NCBI GenBank assembly: GCA_028876035.1
Contig: JAGWTK010000032.1
Coordinates: 1 to 17,532 of the forward strand
Length of the DNA stretch: 17,532 bases
Reading direction: 5' to 3'
Source: Bacteroidota bacterium
Lineage (GTDB): Bacteria > Bacteroidota > Bacteroidia > Chitinophagales > Chitinophagaceae
Shown: positions 1-7,291 of the stretch, piece after piece
Layout: each line of letters begins with the position of its first letter
Numbering within the stretch: position 1 is the first letter of the stretch
Translations under genes and position numbers: made by a program
Notes under the pieces: model-generated
Told to the model about the DNA's origin: nothing
What the model saw: the letters and a program-made list of their open reading frames with translations, nothing else
Databases searched by the model: none

Positions 1-150
1 GAAAGCACTGACGAAACAGCGTTGGTACCGCAAACAGAAGAAGATATTGATGAAGTTCGATGGGTGCTGCCTTCGAATTTGGCGGAGCCCATGCAGAACA
101 GCTTCCCTTCCATCAGGGATGTGTTGAAAGCAGCCAGCATCGGTATATGA
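1..150 (+). CDS. NUDIX hydrolase-like protein, C-terminal fragment
   Basis: Frame 1 is open from the window edge to a TGA at 148-150, giving 49 residues of a protein whose start lies outside. The tail has an acidic TEEDIDEVRWV stretch followed by a PSIRDVL stretch. I associate this ending with the roughly 200-residue NUDIX hydrolases of Bacteroidota. The NUDIX box itself (GX5EX7REUXEEXGU) would lie upstream and is not visible, so the family call rests on the C-terminal signature alone. These enzymes hydrolyse nucleoside diphosphate derivatives; no substrate can be named here. The next gene on the same strand starts 160 bp later. Confidence 0.55.
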   Translation, partial: ESTDETALVPQTEEDIDEVRWVLPSNLAEPMQNSFPSIRDVLKAASIGI

Positions 151-310
151 GTGCGTCGCCAAACCTGCATACCCAACCCCGCTTCCCAAAACGGCAGTCC
201 ACGCACAAGCCCCTACAATTTGCGGAGTCAGGCCAGCCAGGCAAAACATGCCTTTTAAAGGATCAGGCGACGCTCCGTTACAATATTTCAATCACTCCAT
301 CATCCGAAAG

Positions 311-628
311 ATGAATAATGGCTGGTTAAATATTCCATGGTCGTATTACAGTATTGTTTGTGTAATGATTGCAGCTGCTTACGCTGTAGTGAGCATATCA
401 CCATACAAAAACTTCAAATGGAGTGCGCTTCCTTCGTGGAAGTACTTTATACTAAGATGGCTGCATACAGTCGTTTGGCTATTCCTTTTTGCTGCATGTA
501 TTCACCTCAAGGTGACCGCGGGTGCAGGAATGAGTGTCGCGAGGTGGCTAGCATTGATCGGCCTGTTCCTGTATTTTATTTACTTCGCGGTTTTTATGCT
601 CACTAAGATGAAACCAACCAAAAGATGA
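311..628 (+). CDS. Small integral membrane protein, function unknown
   Basis: A 105-residue protein. I chose the ATG at 311 because it begins a typical short polar N-terminus (MNNGWLN), whereas the in-frame ATG at 248 adds 21 residues that look like spacer. About three hydrophobic segments are visible, at residues ~13-30, ~50-66 and ~76-96, with a Lys/Arg-rich C-terminus (KMKPTKR) that probably lies in the cytoplasm. I do not recognise a named family; the layout resembles small cytochrome- or SdpI-like membrane proteins, but no diagnostic motif is present. It converges with the thioesterase gene, whose end is 120 bp away. Confidence 0.6.
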   Translation: MNNGWLNIPWSYYSIVCVMIAAAYAVVSISPYKNFKWSALPSWKYFILRWLHTVVWLFLFAACIHLKVTAGAGMSVARWLALIGLFLYFIYFAVFMLTKMKPTKR

Positions 629-748
629 ACATCGCAAAGATTTCAGCCTGGTGTTTGTTGCTGTATTTCAAAACCTGACTAGTTTTCCGGTAATCGTTAC
701 CCAAGGTAGTGAGGTAGCGTTTCGACTGGTTGGAATTGAACCTCTTAA

Positions 749-1186
749 TTATGAGGCATTGGGTATTTTCAATACCGCCACCGTCAGCCGGCTGATGCAG
801 ACCAGTTTGTTGCGTTCATCGGTGATTTTAATATCCCAAACCTGGGTGCTGGCACCAATATGAAGGGGTGATGCTACTCCGGTAACGAAGCCGGTGCGAA
901 CACTGCGCACATGATTGGCGTTAATTTCAAGGCCCACGCAGTAGAATTTATTTTCATCTACCACCATTGCTGCGCCAAAGCTGCCGAGGGTTTCTGCCAG
1001 CACAACGGAAGCGCCGCCATGCAGCAATCCATAGGGCTGGTGTGTGCGATGGTCCACCGGCATCCTTGCTGAGATAAAGTCCGGCCCCAGTTTCACCCAT
1101 TCAATGCCTATGTGCTCTGCCAGCGTATTTCTTTCCTTGCCGGCAAAGTCGGCCAGGCTGAGATCCTTTTTAAACCAGATGGACAT
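749..1186 (-). CDS. menI: Hotdog-fold acyl-CoA thioesterase, MenI/YdiI-like
   Basis: A 145-residue single hotdog-domain protein starting with MSIWFKK at 1186. A longer in-frame reading to 1249 would run into coaD and is rejected. From memory it closely follows E. coli YdiI (MenI, 1,4-dihydroxy-2-naphthoyl-CoA hydrolase). Shared features are a MPVDHRTHQPYGLLHGGASV block with the likely catalytic Glu65 in LAETLGS, a GLEINANHVRSVR segment, and the QVWDI...SRLTVAVL C-terminal strands. MenI releases 1,4-dihydroxy-2-naphthoate during menaquinone synthesis, and menaquinone is the usual quinone of Bacteroidota. Related PaaI-type enzymes act on other acyl-CoAs, so substrate is inferred. Its ATG lies one base after the coaD stop codon, so the two are almost certainly cotranscribed and translationally coupled. 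No other men gene is in the window. Confidence 0.8.
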   Translation of the reverse strand: MSIWFKKDLSLADFAGKERNTLAEHIGIEWVKLGPDFISARMPVDHRTHQPYGLLHGGASVVLAETLGSFGAAMVVDENKFYCVGLEINANHVRSVRTGFVTGVASPLHIGASTQVWDIKITDERNKLVCISRLTVAVLKIPNAS

Positions 1187-1187
1187 A

Positions 1188-1664
1188 CTAACGATGTTGT
1201 TTAAGCGAAGAAATAACGATATCCGGGAGAAAGGGCGATGCATCACCATAGTTGCGCAGAATATCCCGTACGATAGTAGAGGCTACCGAAGTATATTTTG
1301 GCTCCCCGGTGAGAAAAATGGTTTCAATGTTTTTGTCCATGGCACGGTTGGCGTCGGCAATGGTCTTCTCGTATTCAAAATCGCTCACATAACGGATACC
1401 CCTCAGGATAAATTGGGCTCCTATCTGTTTGCAGTAGTCGACCGTCAGGCCCTTATACACCGCCCCTTCTACTCTTGGCTCATGCTGATATATCTCCTGG
1501 ATCCAAAGCAATCGCTGCTCTGCTGAAAACATGGGCGCTTTCGCAGCATTGGTACCTACGGCCACAATGATTTTATCGAACAAAGGCAGGGCCCTGTTGA
1601 TAATGTCCACATGTCCCAGCGTAAGGGGATCAAATGTTCCGGGGAAGAGGCAGACTTTTTGCAC
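1188..1664 (-). CDS. coaD: Phosphopantetheine adenylyltransferase (CoaD)
   Basis: Penultimate enzyme of coenzyme A synthesis: it transfers AMP from ATP to 4'-phosphopantetheine, giving dephospho-CoA. The nucleotidyltransferase signature FPGTFDPLTLGHVDII is at residues ~6-21. The C-terminal ATP-binding segment reads YTSVASTIVRD, the counterpart of the ISSTxxR motif. I place the start at a GTG at 1664, giving 158 residues (usual size ~155-165) and an N-terminus MQKVCLFPGTFDP. An in-frame ATG at 1721 adds 19 residues translated from a 7-bp tandem repeat, and those residues look like spacer, not protein. The stop codon is one base before the MenI-like start. The GTG start is inferred from family length, not from a ribosome binding site. 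Confidence 0.93.
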   Translation of the reverse strand: MQKVCLFPGTFDPLTLGHVDIINRALPLFDKIIVAVGTNAAKAPMFSAEQRLLWIQEIYQHEPRVEGAVYKGLTVDYCKQIGAQFILRGIRYVSDFEYEKTIADANRAMDKNIETIFLTGEPKYTSVASTIVRDILRNYGDASPFLPDIVISSLKQHR

Positions 1665-1676
1665 GTGCGCTTGGTT

Positions 1677-1711
1677 TGGTATCTGGTATTTGGTATCTGG
1701 TATCTGGTATA
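1677..1711. repeat. Heptamer tandem repeat TGGTATC x5 upstream of coaD
   Basis: Five consecutive 7-bp units, read on the plus strand as TGGTATC, TGGTATT, TGGTATC, TGGTATC and TGGTATA. The array ends 13 bp from the coaD GTG and so lies in its 5' leader. It creates an apparent in-frame N-terminal extension (YQIPDTKYQIPN). Confidence 0.95.
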
Positions 1712-1778
1712 AAGTACCCAATACAAAGACAATTGCTATTGTTACAGTTCCGGGAAAACGCGGAGAGCCACACTGAAA

Positions 1779-1810
1779 GAACTTTAAACCCTCAAACTTT
1801 TAAACTTTAA
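1779..1810. repeat. 32-bp AT-rich direct repeat, copy 1
   Basis: An AAACTTT-like, roughly heptameric sequence (runs of about 7, 7, 9 and 7 bases) that recurs at 1926-1957 with a single mismatch (C versus T). The copies are 147 bp apart in direct orientation, on either side of a REP-like palindrome. Such TTTAAAC-type runs are common between genes in this bacterial group. Confidence 0.9.
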
Positions 1811-1841
1811 ACGTCTGTATTAGATTCTTGCTTTCACAAAT

Positions 1842-1868
1842 CCCGGACTAGATCCGGGGAATGCCCCG
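1842..1868. repeat. REP-like palindrome with two overlapping hairpins
   Basis: CCCGGA (1842-1847), loop CTAGA, then TCCGGG (1853-1858) form a perfect 6-bp stem. CGGGG (1855-1859), loop AATG, then CCCCG (1864-1868) form a second perfect 5-bp stem. The two share bases 1855-1858, so both cannot form fully at once. No T-run follows on either strand, so it does not look like an intrinsic terminator. It resembles dispersed palindromic (REP-like) elements in GC and form. Confidence 0.6.
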
Positions 1869-1925
1869 TAGATTAATTCCGACTCTGACAAACAGCCTGC
1901 ATTTTCGTAGGGCAATGCACAGAGA

Positions 1926-1957
1926 GAACTTTAAACCCTTAAACTTTTAAACTTTAA
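1926..1957. repeat. 32-bp AT-rich direct repeat, copy 2
   Basis: Second copy of the 1779-1810 repeat (31 of 32 bases identical). It ends one base before the pyrB stop codon (1959-1961), so it is the very start of the pyrB 3' untranslated region. Confidence 0.9.
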
Positions 1958-1958
1958 G

Positions 1959-2885
1959 CTAGTTTTCCCTACCGGCCAGCAGGTACAAAACCGCCATCCG
2001 TACCGCTACACCGTTTTCGACCTGGTGCAAGATAATTGATTGACTGCTGTCTGCGGCATCACTGTCGATCTCCACGCCACGATTGATTGGACCAGGGTGC
2101 ATCACCACGATTTTTTTATCGAGTCGTTCCAGCATGCTTTTTTTGACGCCATAGGCAAGGTTATATTCCCGCAAAGAAGAGAACAATACCTGGTTCTGCC
2201 GCTCCAGCTGGATGCGCAGCACATTCGCCACATCACACCATTCAAGCGCCTTCTGAAGATTGTATTCCACCTGTATATCGAAAGCCTGCTGCATGTATTT
2301 GGGAATAAGCGTGGGTGGACCGGCCACCATCACCTCAGCACCCATTTTTTTAAGCAGGTAGATATTGCTCAATGCTACCCTCGAGTGCATGATATCACCC
2401 AGGATCGCAATTTTCTTGCCTTCTAATCCGCCAGTGGCTTCCCGTATGGAAAATGCATCCAGGAGGGCCTGTGTGGGATGTTCATTGATACCATCTCCTG
2501 CATTTACAATCGCTGCAGGTATATGTTTGGCGAGAAAATGGGGTGCGCCGCTGGCACTATGTCGCATCACAACAACATCCACTTTCATGGACAAGATATT
2601 GTTCACCGTGTCGAGCAGGGTTTCTCCCTTGGCCGCGGAAGAACTGCTGGCCGCAAAATTGAGCACATCTGCACTGAGCCGGCGCTCGGCCAGTTCAAAC
2701 GACATGCGTGTACGTGTTGAATTCTCGTAAAACAAATTGACGATGGTTACATCACGCAGGGTGGGAACTTTCTTAACGGGACGTTGTAAAACTTCTTTGA
2801 ATTGGGTAGCTGTGTCTAAAATAAGACCGATATCCTGAGGAGTGAGATCTCTGATTCCCAGAAGATGTTTAGTGCTCAGTTGCAT
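1959..2885 (-). CDS. pyrB: Aspartate carbamoyltransferase catalytic subunit (PyrB)
   Basis: Catalyses carbamoyl phosphate + L-aspartate to N-carbamoyl-L-aspartate, the committed step of pyrimidine synthesis, in the cytoplasm. At 308 residues it has normal length and all key motifs: carbamoyl phosphate loop STRTR at 56-60, KGET at 86-89 (mobile loop Lys), HPTQALLD at 136-143, and HPGPINRGVE at 263-272. No regulatory subunit gene pyrI is adjacent, and no other pyr gene is in the window. The single plausible start is the ATG at 2885. A promoter-like sequence lies only 7 bases upstream of it, so the mRNA may have almost no leader. dacB ends 52 bp upstream on the same strand. Confidence 0.96.
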   Translation of the reverse strand: MQLSTKHLLGIRDLTPQDIGLILDTATQFKEVLQRPVKKVPTLRDVTIVNLFYENSTRTRMSFELAERRLSADVLNFAASSSSAAKGETLLDTVNNILSMKVDVVVMRHSASGAPHFLAKHIPAAIVNAGDGINEHPTQALLDAFSIREATGGLEGKKIAILGDIMHSRVALSNIYLLKKMGAEVMVAGPPTLIPKYMQQAFDIQVEYNLQKALEWCDVANVLRIQLERQNQVLFSSLREYNLAYGVKKSMLERLDKKIVVMHPGPINRGVEIDSDAADSSQSIILHQVENGVAVRMAVLYLLAGREN

Positions 2886-2892
2886 TAAAAAT

Positions 2893-2922
2893 CGAAATTA
2901 GGGGAATTGGCGGTACTGGCAA
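2893..2922 (-). promoter_or_regulatory. Bacteroidota-type promoter candidate for pyrB
   Basis: On the minus strand, TTG (2922-2920) within a T-rich run, a 19-base spacer, then TAATTTCG (2900-2893). The known Bacteroidota pattern is a TTTG-like -33 box, about 19 bases, then TAnnTTTG at -7; the -7 box here has one mismatch. Transcription would begin only a few bases before the pyrB ATG at 2885. The match is by eye and could be chance. Confidence 0.35.
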
Positions 2923-2937
2923 AAAATTGCGCTTTTC

Positions 2938-4278
2938 CTATTTCAGCAGATCCAGCAGGCCAAATAGCTTGCGTACGGTTGTAATGGAAGCACCGTCGTA
3001 ATTATTTACAATAACAGCAAAAACATAATCCTTTCCACTGGCAGTTTTGTGAAATCCCGCAAAGGCACGTGCACCATTGATAGAACCGCTTTTCATTTTC
3101 ATCCCGTTATATTCCGGCAACGCATTGTAGAAAGCACTGAACCAGGGACGTCCTTTTGCAAATTGCAGGGCTTTCACCAGGGCCGACACTGTAACCCGGT
3201 TTTGGGGCGACAACCCACTTCCATCGTAAATATGCAAAGAACTGCTGTCGATACCCTTTTCTGCCCAAAATTTCTTCAGCCATTCCGTACCCGCACGGGT
3301 TTCGCCAGCTAGTTGGTTTTTTGCGGCAAGGGTATTCAGCAAAGCCTCTCCATACAGATTGATGCTCTTCCGAAGAAACCAATAATTGAGGCTGTCGAGC
3401 GTGGGCGAAACATGCCGGTAAAGAAGTTGATATTCCACACCTGCACGTGTTGTATCTATCGGCGGTATGCCCCTGGCTGGAAGTAATTGCCGCAAAAAGA
3501 CACTCAGCGGTTCCGTCATAGCGGCGCTTACCACAAATTTTTTCTCGTTGACCGGAATGCTGCCATTGATCAGCGCCGGCGCGGAACCGAGTGGCAGGTA
3601 CACAATGGTATTATCACCTGTGCCGGCAGGCGCACTGGTGACGGTGTTCCTGATAGGTATACCAGCTTCAGGTGGTTCGAAGCCGGATATTGCTACACTG
3701 TCGCCAACAACAGAGCCGGAGTGCAATACAATGTCAAATTGATTTTCCATCCAGTTGAAGGAATGTGCCGGCGCACCATAATAATTACCGATATCTTCCC
3801 AAATCCAGCCACCGGGTATCGAATTGTTTGATAAAAGCTGGCGGTTGCACAGTTCGACCCTGGTGAATTTTTGTTGCTGGCGCTTCAAAATAGCGCCAAG
3901 TGTAGTCAACAGCGATTCGGCGCGGGTGGAGGTGAAGCGCGGCGACCCCAGGCTGGGATCACCAGACGCATCTACCACCAGCCTGTCACCCGAAAGCCCA
4001 AACAGGGTTTCATAGCGGAAGGATGGTCCCAGTGTTTCCAATGCAGCAATGCTGGTAAATAGTTTTTGCGTGCTGGCGGGCGCAAGGCCATATTCCGCAT
4101 TGTGCGCATATACCGGTTTGCCTGTTGCAGCATCGGCAACCAGCAACCCTACTATCGCATGCTGCCATTCCTTGCTATTTTCCAGCACACGCAAGCTGGC
4201 GGCGATCTTTCCCGGCAGCGCCTGCGCCGCTGCTGGCAGACCCAGCAACACAGTGCCTGCTATGATTAAGTATTTCAT
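2938..4278 (-). CDS. dacB: D-alanyl-D-alanine carboxypeptidase/endopeptidase, PBP4 (S13) family
   Basis: Periplasmic penicillin-binding protein that trims and cleaves peptidoglycan peptide crosslinks. The start is the ATG at 4278, giving 446 residues with a clean signal peptide at ~1-20 (MKYLIIAG...AAAQA). An in-frame ATG at 4344 would put a polar, Arg/Lys-rich stretch in front of the signal and is rejected. Active-site motifs are in the right order and spacing for family S13: SxxK as STQK at 69-72 (nucleophile Ser69), SxN as SIN at 305-307, the family DGSGLS block at 352-357, and KTG-box variant KSG at 396-398. The long gap between SxxK and SxN is the usual PBP4 insertion. It is divergent from cinA and followed by pyrB 52 bp later. 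Confidence 0.93.
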   Translation of the reverse strand: MKYLIIAGTVLLGLPAAAQALPGKIAASLRVLENSKEWQHAIVGLLVADAATGKPVYAHNAEYGLAPASTQKLFTSIAALETLGPSFRYETLFGLSGDRLVVDASGDPSLGSPRFTSTRAESLLTTLGAILKRQQQKFTRVELCNRQLLSNNSIPGGWIWEDIGNYYGAPAHSFNWMENQFDIVLHSGSVVGDSVAISGFEPPEAGIPIRNTVTSAPAGTGDNTIVYLPLGSAPALINGSIPVNEKKFVVSAAMTEPLSVFLRQLLPARGIPPIDTTRAGVEYQLLYRHVSPTLDSLNYWFLRKSINLYGEALLNTLAAKNQLAGETRAGTEWLKKFWAEKGIDSSSLHIYDGSGLSPQNRVTVSALVKALQFAKGRPWFSAFYNALPEYNGMKMKSGSINGARAFAGFHKTASGKDYVFAVIVNNYDGASITTVRKLFGLLDLLK

Positions 4279-4388
4279 CTTTTCCCTGTTTATTGCCAAC
4301 ACCATTCGATGTGCCGATAACCTAAAATAACAAAGCTGTTCCAAACTTGGTGATTCTGCCGGATATTTGCCGGCTAACGCAGCTGTTC

Positions 4389-5660
4389 ATGAGCAATGCA
4401 ACCGCCTCTATCATTACAATTGGTGACGAACTTCTGATTGGTCAGGTTATTGACACCAACAGCGCCTGGATGGCCCAGGAGCTGATCAAAGCCGGCATTT
4501 GGGTAAAGCGACGGGTGGCAGTAGGTGATGATCGGGACTCAATATGGAATGCCCTGACAGAAGAAGCTGAACAGGCCGATATTATTCTGATTACGGGCGG
4601 ACTCGGTCCAACGGCAGATGATATCACAAAACCGCTGCTCTGCGATTATTTCGGGGGAAAGATGGTCATGGATGAACAGGTGCTGGCGCACGTAACCCAC
4701 CTGTTTGAAAAAGTTTTCAAACGACCCGGCCCATTGCTCGAACGCAACCGGCGGCAGGCTGAAGTACCTGATGTATGCACGGTGCTGCACAACGCACGTG
4801 GTACAGCACCCGGGATGTGGTTCGAAAAAGAGGGTAAAGTGTATGTGAGTATGCCCGGCGTACCACATGAAATGAAGGGTTTAATGACCGATGAAGTGAT
4901 CCCACGCCTTGGAAAACGTTTTGTGGGTGCAGCGATTGAATCAAGAACATTACTTACGTTCGGCATTGGTGAATCAGCCCTGGCTGAAAGGATAAAAGCA
5001 TTTGAAGAAGCATTGCCATCCCACATAAAGCTGGCATATCTGCCCAACTACGGTATGGTGCGCTTACGCCTCACCGGTAGTGGACCCGGCAAGGCTGCGC
5101 TGGATATGGAGCTGGATCAACTTTTCCTTTCGTTGCAGCAACAAATTCCGGATGTACTCGTGACCAACCGCGACGAACCAATGGAGCTGGTTGTGGCCCG
5201 GCTGCTGCTTTCTTCCGGCAAAACCATGGCCACTGCAGAAAGTTGTACAGGCGGTTATATTGCGCATCGCATTACGGCACATGCCGGCTCCAGCACCTGG
5301 TTTCGGGGAAGCGTAGTGAGTTATGCCAATGAAGTAAAGCAAACACTCCTGGATGTGCCACAGGCCTATTTTGAAACAGTGGGTGCCGTTAGCGAAGAAG
5401 TAGTAAAAGGCATGATCGCTGGTGTATTGAACAGGATAGATGCAGATTATGCCATCGCCGTATCCGGTATTATGGGACCCGGTGGTGCCACTGCGGAAAA
5501 ACCGGTAGGGATGGTATGGATTGCAGTGGGCAGTAAATCACGCGTGCAAACAAAGCTGTTTCAGTTCAGGTTCGACCGGGCCAGGAATATTGAAATGACG
5601 GCCATCAGCGCACTCAACCTGCTGCGCCTTTTCCTGCTGGAGGAGCATCCGGCGTCCTGA
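4389..5660 (+). CDS. cinA: CinA family nicotinamide-nucleotide amidohydrolase / MoaB-like protein
   Basis: A 423-residue two-domain protein of normal CinA length. The N-terminal molybdopterin-binding-like (MoCF) domain begins ASIITIGDELLIGQ and carries TGGLGPT at 69-75. The C-terminal PncC domain has AESCTGG at 283-289 and SGIMGPGG at 359-366. In characterised CinA proteins the N-terminal domain is an ADP-ribose pyrophosphatase and the C-terminal domain deamidates NMN for pyridine nucleotide salvage; the competence link is historical. I chose the ATG at 4389 because the fold begins a few residues later, whereas the ATG at 4347 adds 14 residues of spacer-like sequence. It is divergent from dacB across a 110-bp intergenic region. 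Confidence 0.95.
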   Translation: MSNATASIITIGDELLIGQVIDTNSAWMAQELIKAGIWVKRRVAVGDDRDSIWNALTEEAEQADIILITGGLGPTADDITKPLLCDYFGGKMVMDEQVLAHVTHLFEKVFKRPGPLLERNRRQAEVPDVCTVLHNARGTAPGMWFEKEGKVYVSMPGVPHEMKGLMTDEVIPRLGKRFVGAAIESRTLLTFGIGESALAERIKAFEEALPSHIKLAYLPNYGMVRLRLTGSGPGKAALDMELDQLFLSLQQQIPDVLVTNRDEPMELVVARLLLSSGKTMATAESCTGGYIAHRITAHAGSSTWFRGSVVSYANEVKQTLLDVPQAYFETVGAVSEEVVKGMIAGVLNRIDADYAIAVSGIMGPGGATAEKPVGMVWIAVGSKSRVQTKLFQFRFDRARNIEMTAISALNLLRLFLLEEHPAS

Positions 5661-5689
5661 AGCTGCCCCCCCAATAAAACGCAAAACCT

Positions 5690-5697
5690 TACCTTTG
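5690..5697 (+). promoter_or_regulatory. TAnnTTTG -7 box candidate upstream of the E2 gene
   Basis: TACCTTTG matches the Bacteroidota -7 consensus TAnnTTTG exactly and lies 58 bases before the E2 ATG. No TTTG-like -33 box is visible at the expected distance, where the sequence is a C-run, so only half the promoter is supported. Confidence 0.35.
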
Positions 5698-5755
5698 AAG
5701 GCCCGGCGCGAGCCGGCGTTTCACACTTTGAATTTTGATATAAACTGTAACACCT

Positions 5756-7084
5756 ATGGCGATTGTTGACCTGGTAATGCCAAAGCTTGGTGAAAGCATT
5801 GTAGAGGCTACCATCCTGAAATGGCTGAAGCAGCCCGGCGATGCGGTAAAGGCGGATGAAACAGTATTGGAGATCGCGACTGATAAGGTTGACAGTGAAG
5901 TGCCCAGTACCACGGATGGCACCATTGAAGAAGTACTTTTCAAGGTAAACGATATTGTACCCGTTGGTGCTGTTATCGCAAGGGTACGCACGGCGACAGG
6001 TGCCAGCGAACCAGCCGGCACCACCAATATACACCCCATAGCGGCAGCAGAAACGAAAGCGCCCGCGCAAACCGTCACAACGCCGATCGTACACGCAATG
6101 CCTGCGCAGCCGTCGAACGGTCAACAGCACAGCAATCGTTTCTATTCACCACTGGTATTAAACATCGCTGGCAGTGAAGGAATCAGCATGAGTGAACTGG
6201 AAAAACTTCAGGGTACCGGAAACGAAGGCCGTGTCACAAAAAAAGATATTCTCCGCTACGTGGAAGATAAAAGGCATGGCCGCGCTCCCGTTTCCAACCC
6301 AACGGTTACAACCGCCGCTTCGTTTGATCGGCCGGCTATGAACATCCCCAATAATACTCCTGCCAGTTACACCGGCAATGCGGAGATTATTGAAATGGAT
6401 CGCATGCGCAAGCTAATCGCAGATCACATGGTGCGCAGCAAACAAACCAGTCCGCACGTAACCAGCTTCACAGAAGCTGATGTTACCAACATGGTACAGT
6501 GGCGCGATCGGATTAAAGCCAGTTTTGAAAAACGCGAGGGAACAAAAATCACCTTTACTCCACTATTTATTGAAGCGGTGGTGAAGTGCATTAAAAAATA
6601 TCCGCTGATTAACAGTTCGCTCGAAGCTGACAAGATCATTCTCAAGAAAGACATTAATATTGGCATGGCTACGGCGTTGCCGAGCGGCAACCTGATTGTG
6701 CCCGTTATAAAAAACGCCGACAACCTGAACCTCGTAGGGCTCACCCGCCAGGTTAACCAGCTTGCAGAGAATGCGCGCAGCAATAAACTTCAGCCCGGTG
6801 ATATCCAGGGCGGCACTTTCACGCTCACCAATGTAGGCAGTTTCGGTAGCCTGATGGGCACCCCTATCATCAATCAGCCACAAGTTGCGATTCTTGCCGT
6901 CGGTGCCATCAAGAAAAGACCAGTAGTGATTGAAACAGAACAAGGCGATACTATTGGAATCCGTCATATGATGTACCTCTCGATGAGCTATGACCACCGG
7001 ATCATTGATGGCGCACTGGGCGCGACCTTCCTGAGTGCGGTAGCGGCGGAGCTGCAGAATTTTGATCCGTCGAGGGAGGCGTAG
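5756..7084 (+). CDS. Dihydrolipoamide acyltransferase (E2) of a 2-oxo acid dehydrogenase complex
   Basis: A 442-residue E2 core protein: it carries the acyl group on lipoyl-lysine and transfers it to CoA. Domains in order are one lipoyl domain (1-78, lipoylated Lys44 in EIATDKVDSEV), an Ala/Pro/Thr-rich linker (~79-125), a peripheral E1/E3-binding domain (~127-165, ending GRVTKKDILRYVE), a second flexible linker, and the catalytic domain (~210-440). The catalytic motif is SYDHRIIDGALG with His414 and Asp418. Which complex it serves (pyruvate, 2-oxoglutarate or branched-chain) is not settled by sequence. A single lipoyl domain and the Bacteroidota context favour a branched-chain or general E2. 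No E1 or E3 gene is adjacent, so it is a stand-alone gene here. The tandem heptamers start within its TAG stop codon. Confidence 0.92.
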   Translation: MAIVDLVMPKLGESIVEATILKWLKQPGDAVKADETVLEIATDKVDSEVPSTTDGTIEEVLFKVNDIVPVGAVIARVRTATGASEPAGTTNIHPIAAAETKAPAQTVTTPIVHAMPAQPSNGQQHSNRFYSPLVLNIAGSEGISMSELEKLQGTGNEGRVTKKDILRYVEDKRHGRAPVSNPTVTTAASFDRPAMNIPNNTPASYTGNAEIIEMDRMRKLIADHMVRSKQTSPHVTSFTEADVTNMVQWRDRIKASFEKREGTKITFTPLFIEAVVKCIKKYPLINSSLEADKIILKKDINIGMATALPSGNLIVPVIKNADNLNLVGLTRQVNQLAENARSNKLQPGDIQGGTFTLTNVGSFGSLMGTPIINQPQVAILAVGAIKKRPVVIETEQGDTIGIRHMMYLSMSYDHRIIDGALGATFLSAVAAELQNFDPSREA

Positions 7085-7138
7085 TTCTTAGTCGGTAGTT
7101 CTTAGTCGGTAGTCCCTAGTCGGTAGTCCCTAGTCTTT
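7083..7138. repeat. Eight tandem AGTNNNT heptamers
   Basis: Eight uninterrupted 7-bp units: AGTTCTT, AGTCGGT, AGTTCTT, AGTCGGT, AGTCCCT, AGTCGGT, AGTCCCT and AGTCTTT. The first unit uses the AG of the E2 stop codon. The alternation of variant units suggests duplication in blocks of two heptamers. The same motif recurs at the ends of the ~150-bp units downstream. Confidence 0.95.
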
Positions 7139-7291
7139 AGTCATTCTGTCTCGGTTGGCGACCTGTACTTCGTAGCGTGGGTTCAAGGTTTTTGGTTCAT
7201 TGTTCTTAGTGCTGCTATCTGAAGCCGCTGCCATTCCGCAGGATCCTTCCATTGTAACATCCAGCGAACAAGGCATTAGTCGATAGTCCTT
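7139..7291. repeat. Long tandem repeat, unit 1 (153 bp)
   Basis: Begins AGTCATTC and shares with units 2 and 3 the blocks CCTGTACTTCGTAG (7162), a TTCNNGG heptamer run (four copies, 7182-7209), TGCTG, GGATCCTT, ATTGTAA, CAGCGA and TTAGTCG. It ends with three AGTC heptamers. No convincing gene is present on either strand. Confidence 0.88.

Noticed and set aside
670..701. Small hairpins AAAAC...GTTTT (670-686) and GGTAA-TCG-TTACC (689-701) as a terminator between convergent genes
   Set aside because: Stems are only 5 bp and no proper T-run follows; too weak to call, although the location would fit.
720..745. A T-arm-like sequence (minus strand GAGGTTCAATTCC) suggesting a tRNA 3' end
   Set aside because: No matching 5-bp T stem, no anticodon arm or acceptor stem in the surrounding bases.
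1842..1868. Attenuator or riboswitch controlling coaD
   Set aside because: Two competing hairpins exist, but there is no terminator T-run, no leader peptide, and about 180 bp to the coaD start; a REP-like element is simpler.
3049..4330. Several plus-strand open frames of 60-110 codons opposite dacB
   Set aside because: They are shadows of the well-supported dacB frame, with no protein-like features of their own.
4317..4345. Promoter for dacB (minus strand TTTG, 17-base spacer, TAGGTTAT)
   Set aside because: Two mismatches in the -7 box and short spacing; not distinguishable from chance in an AT-rich spacer.
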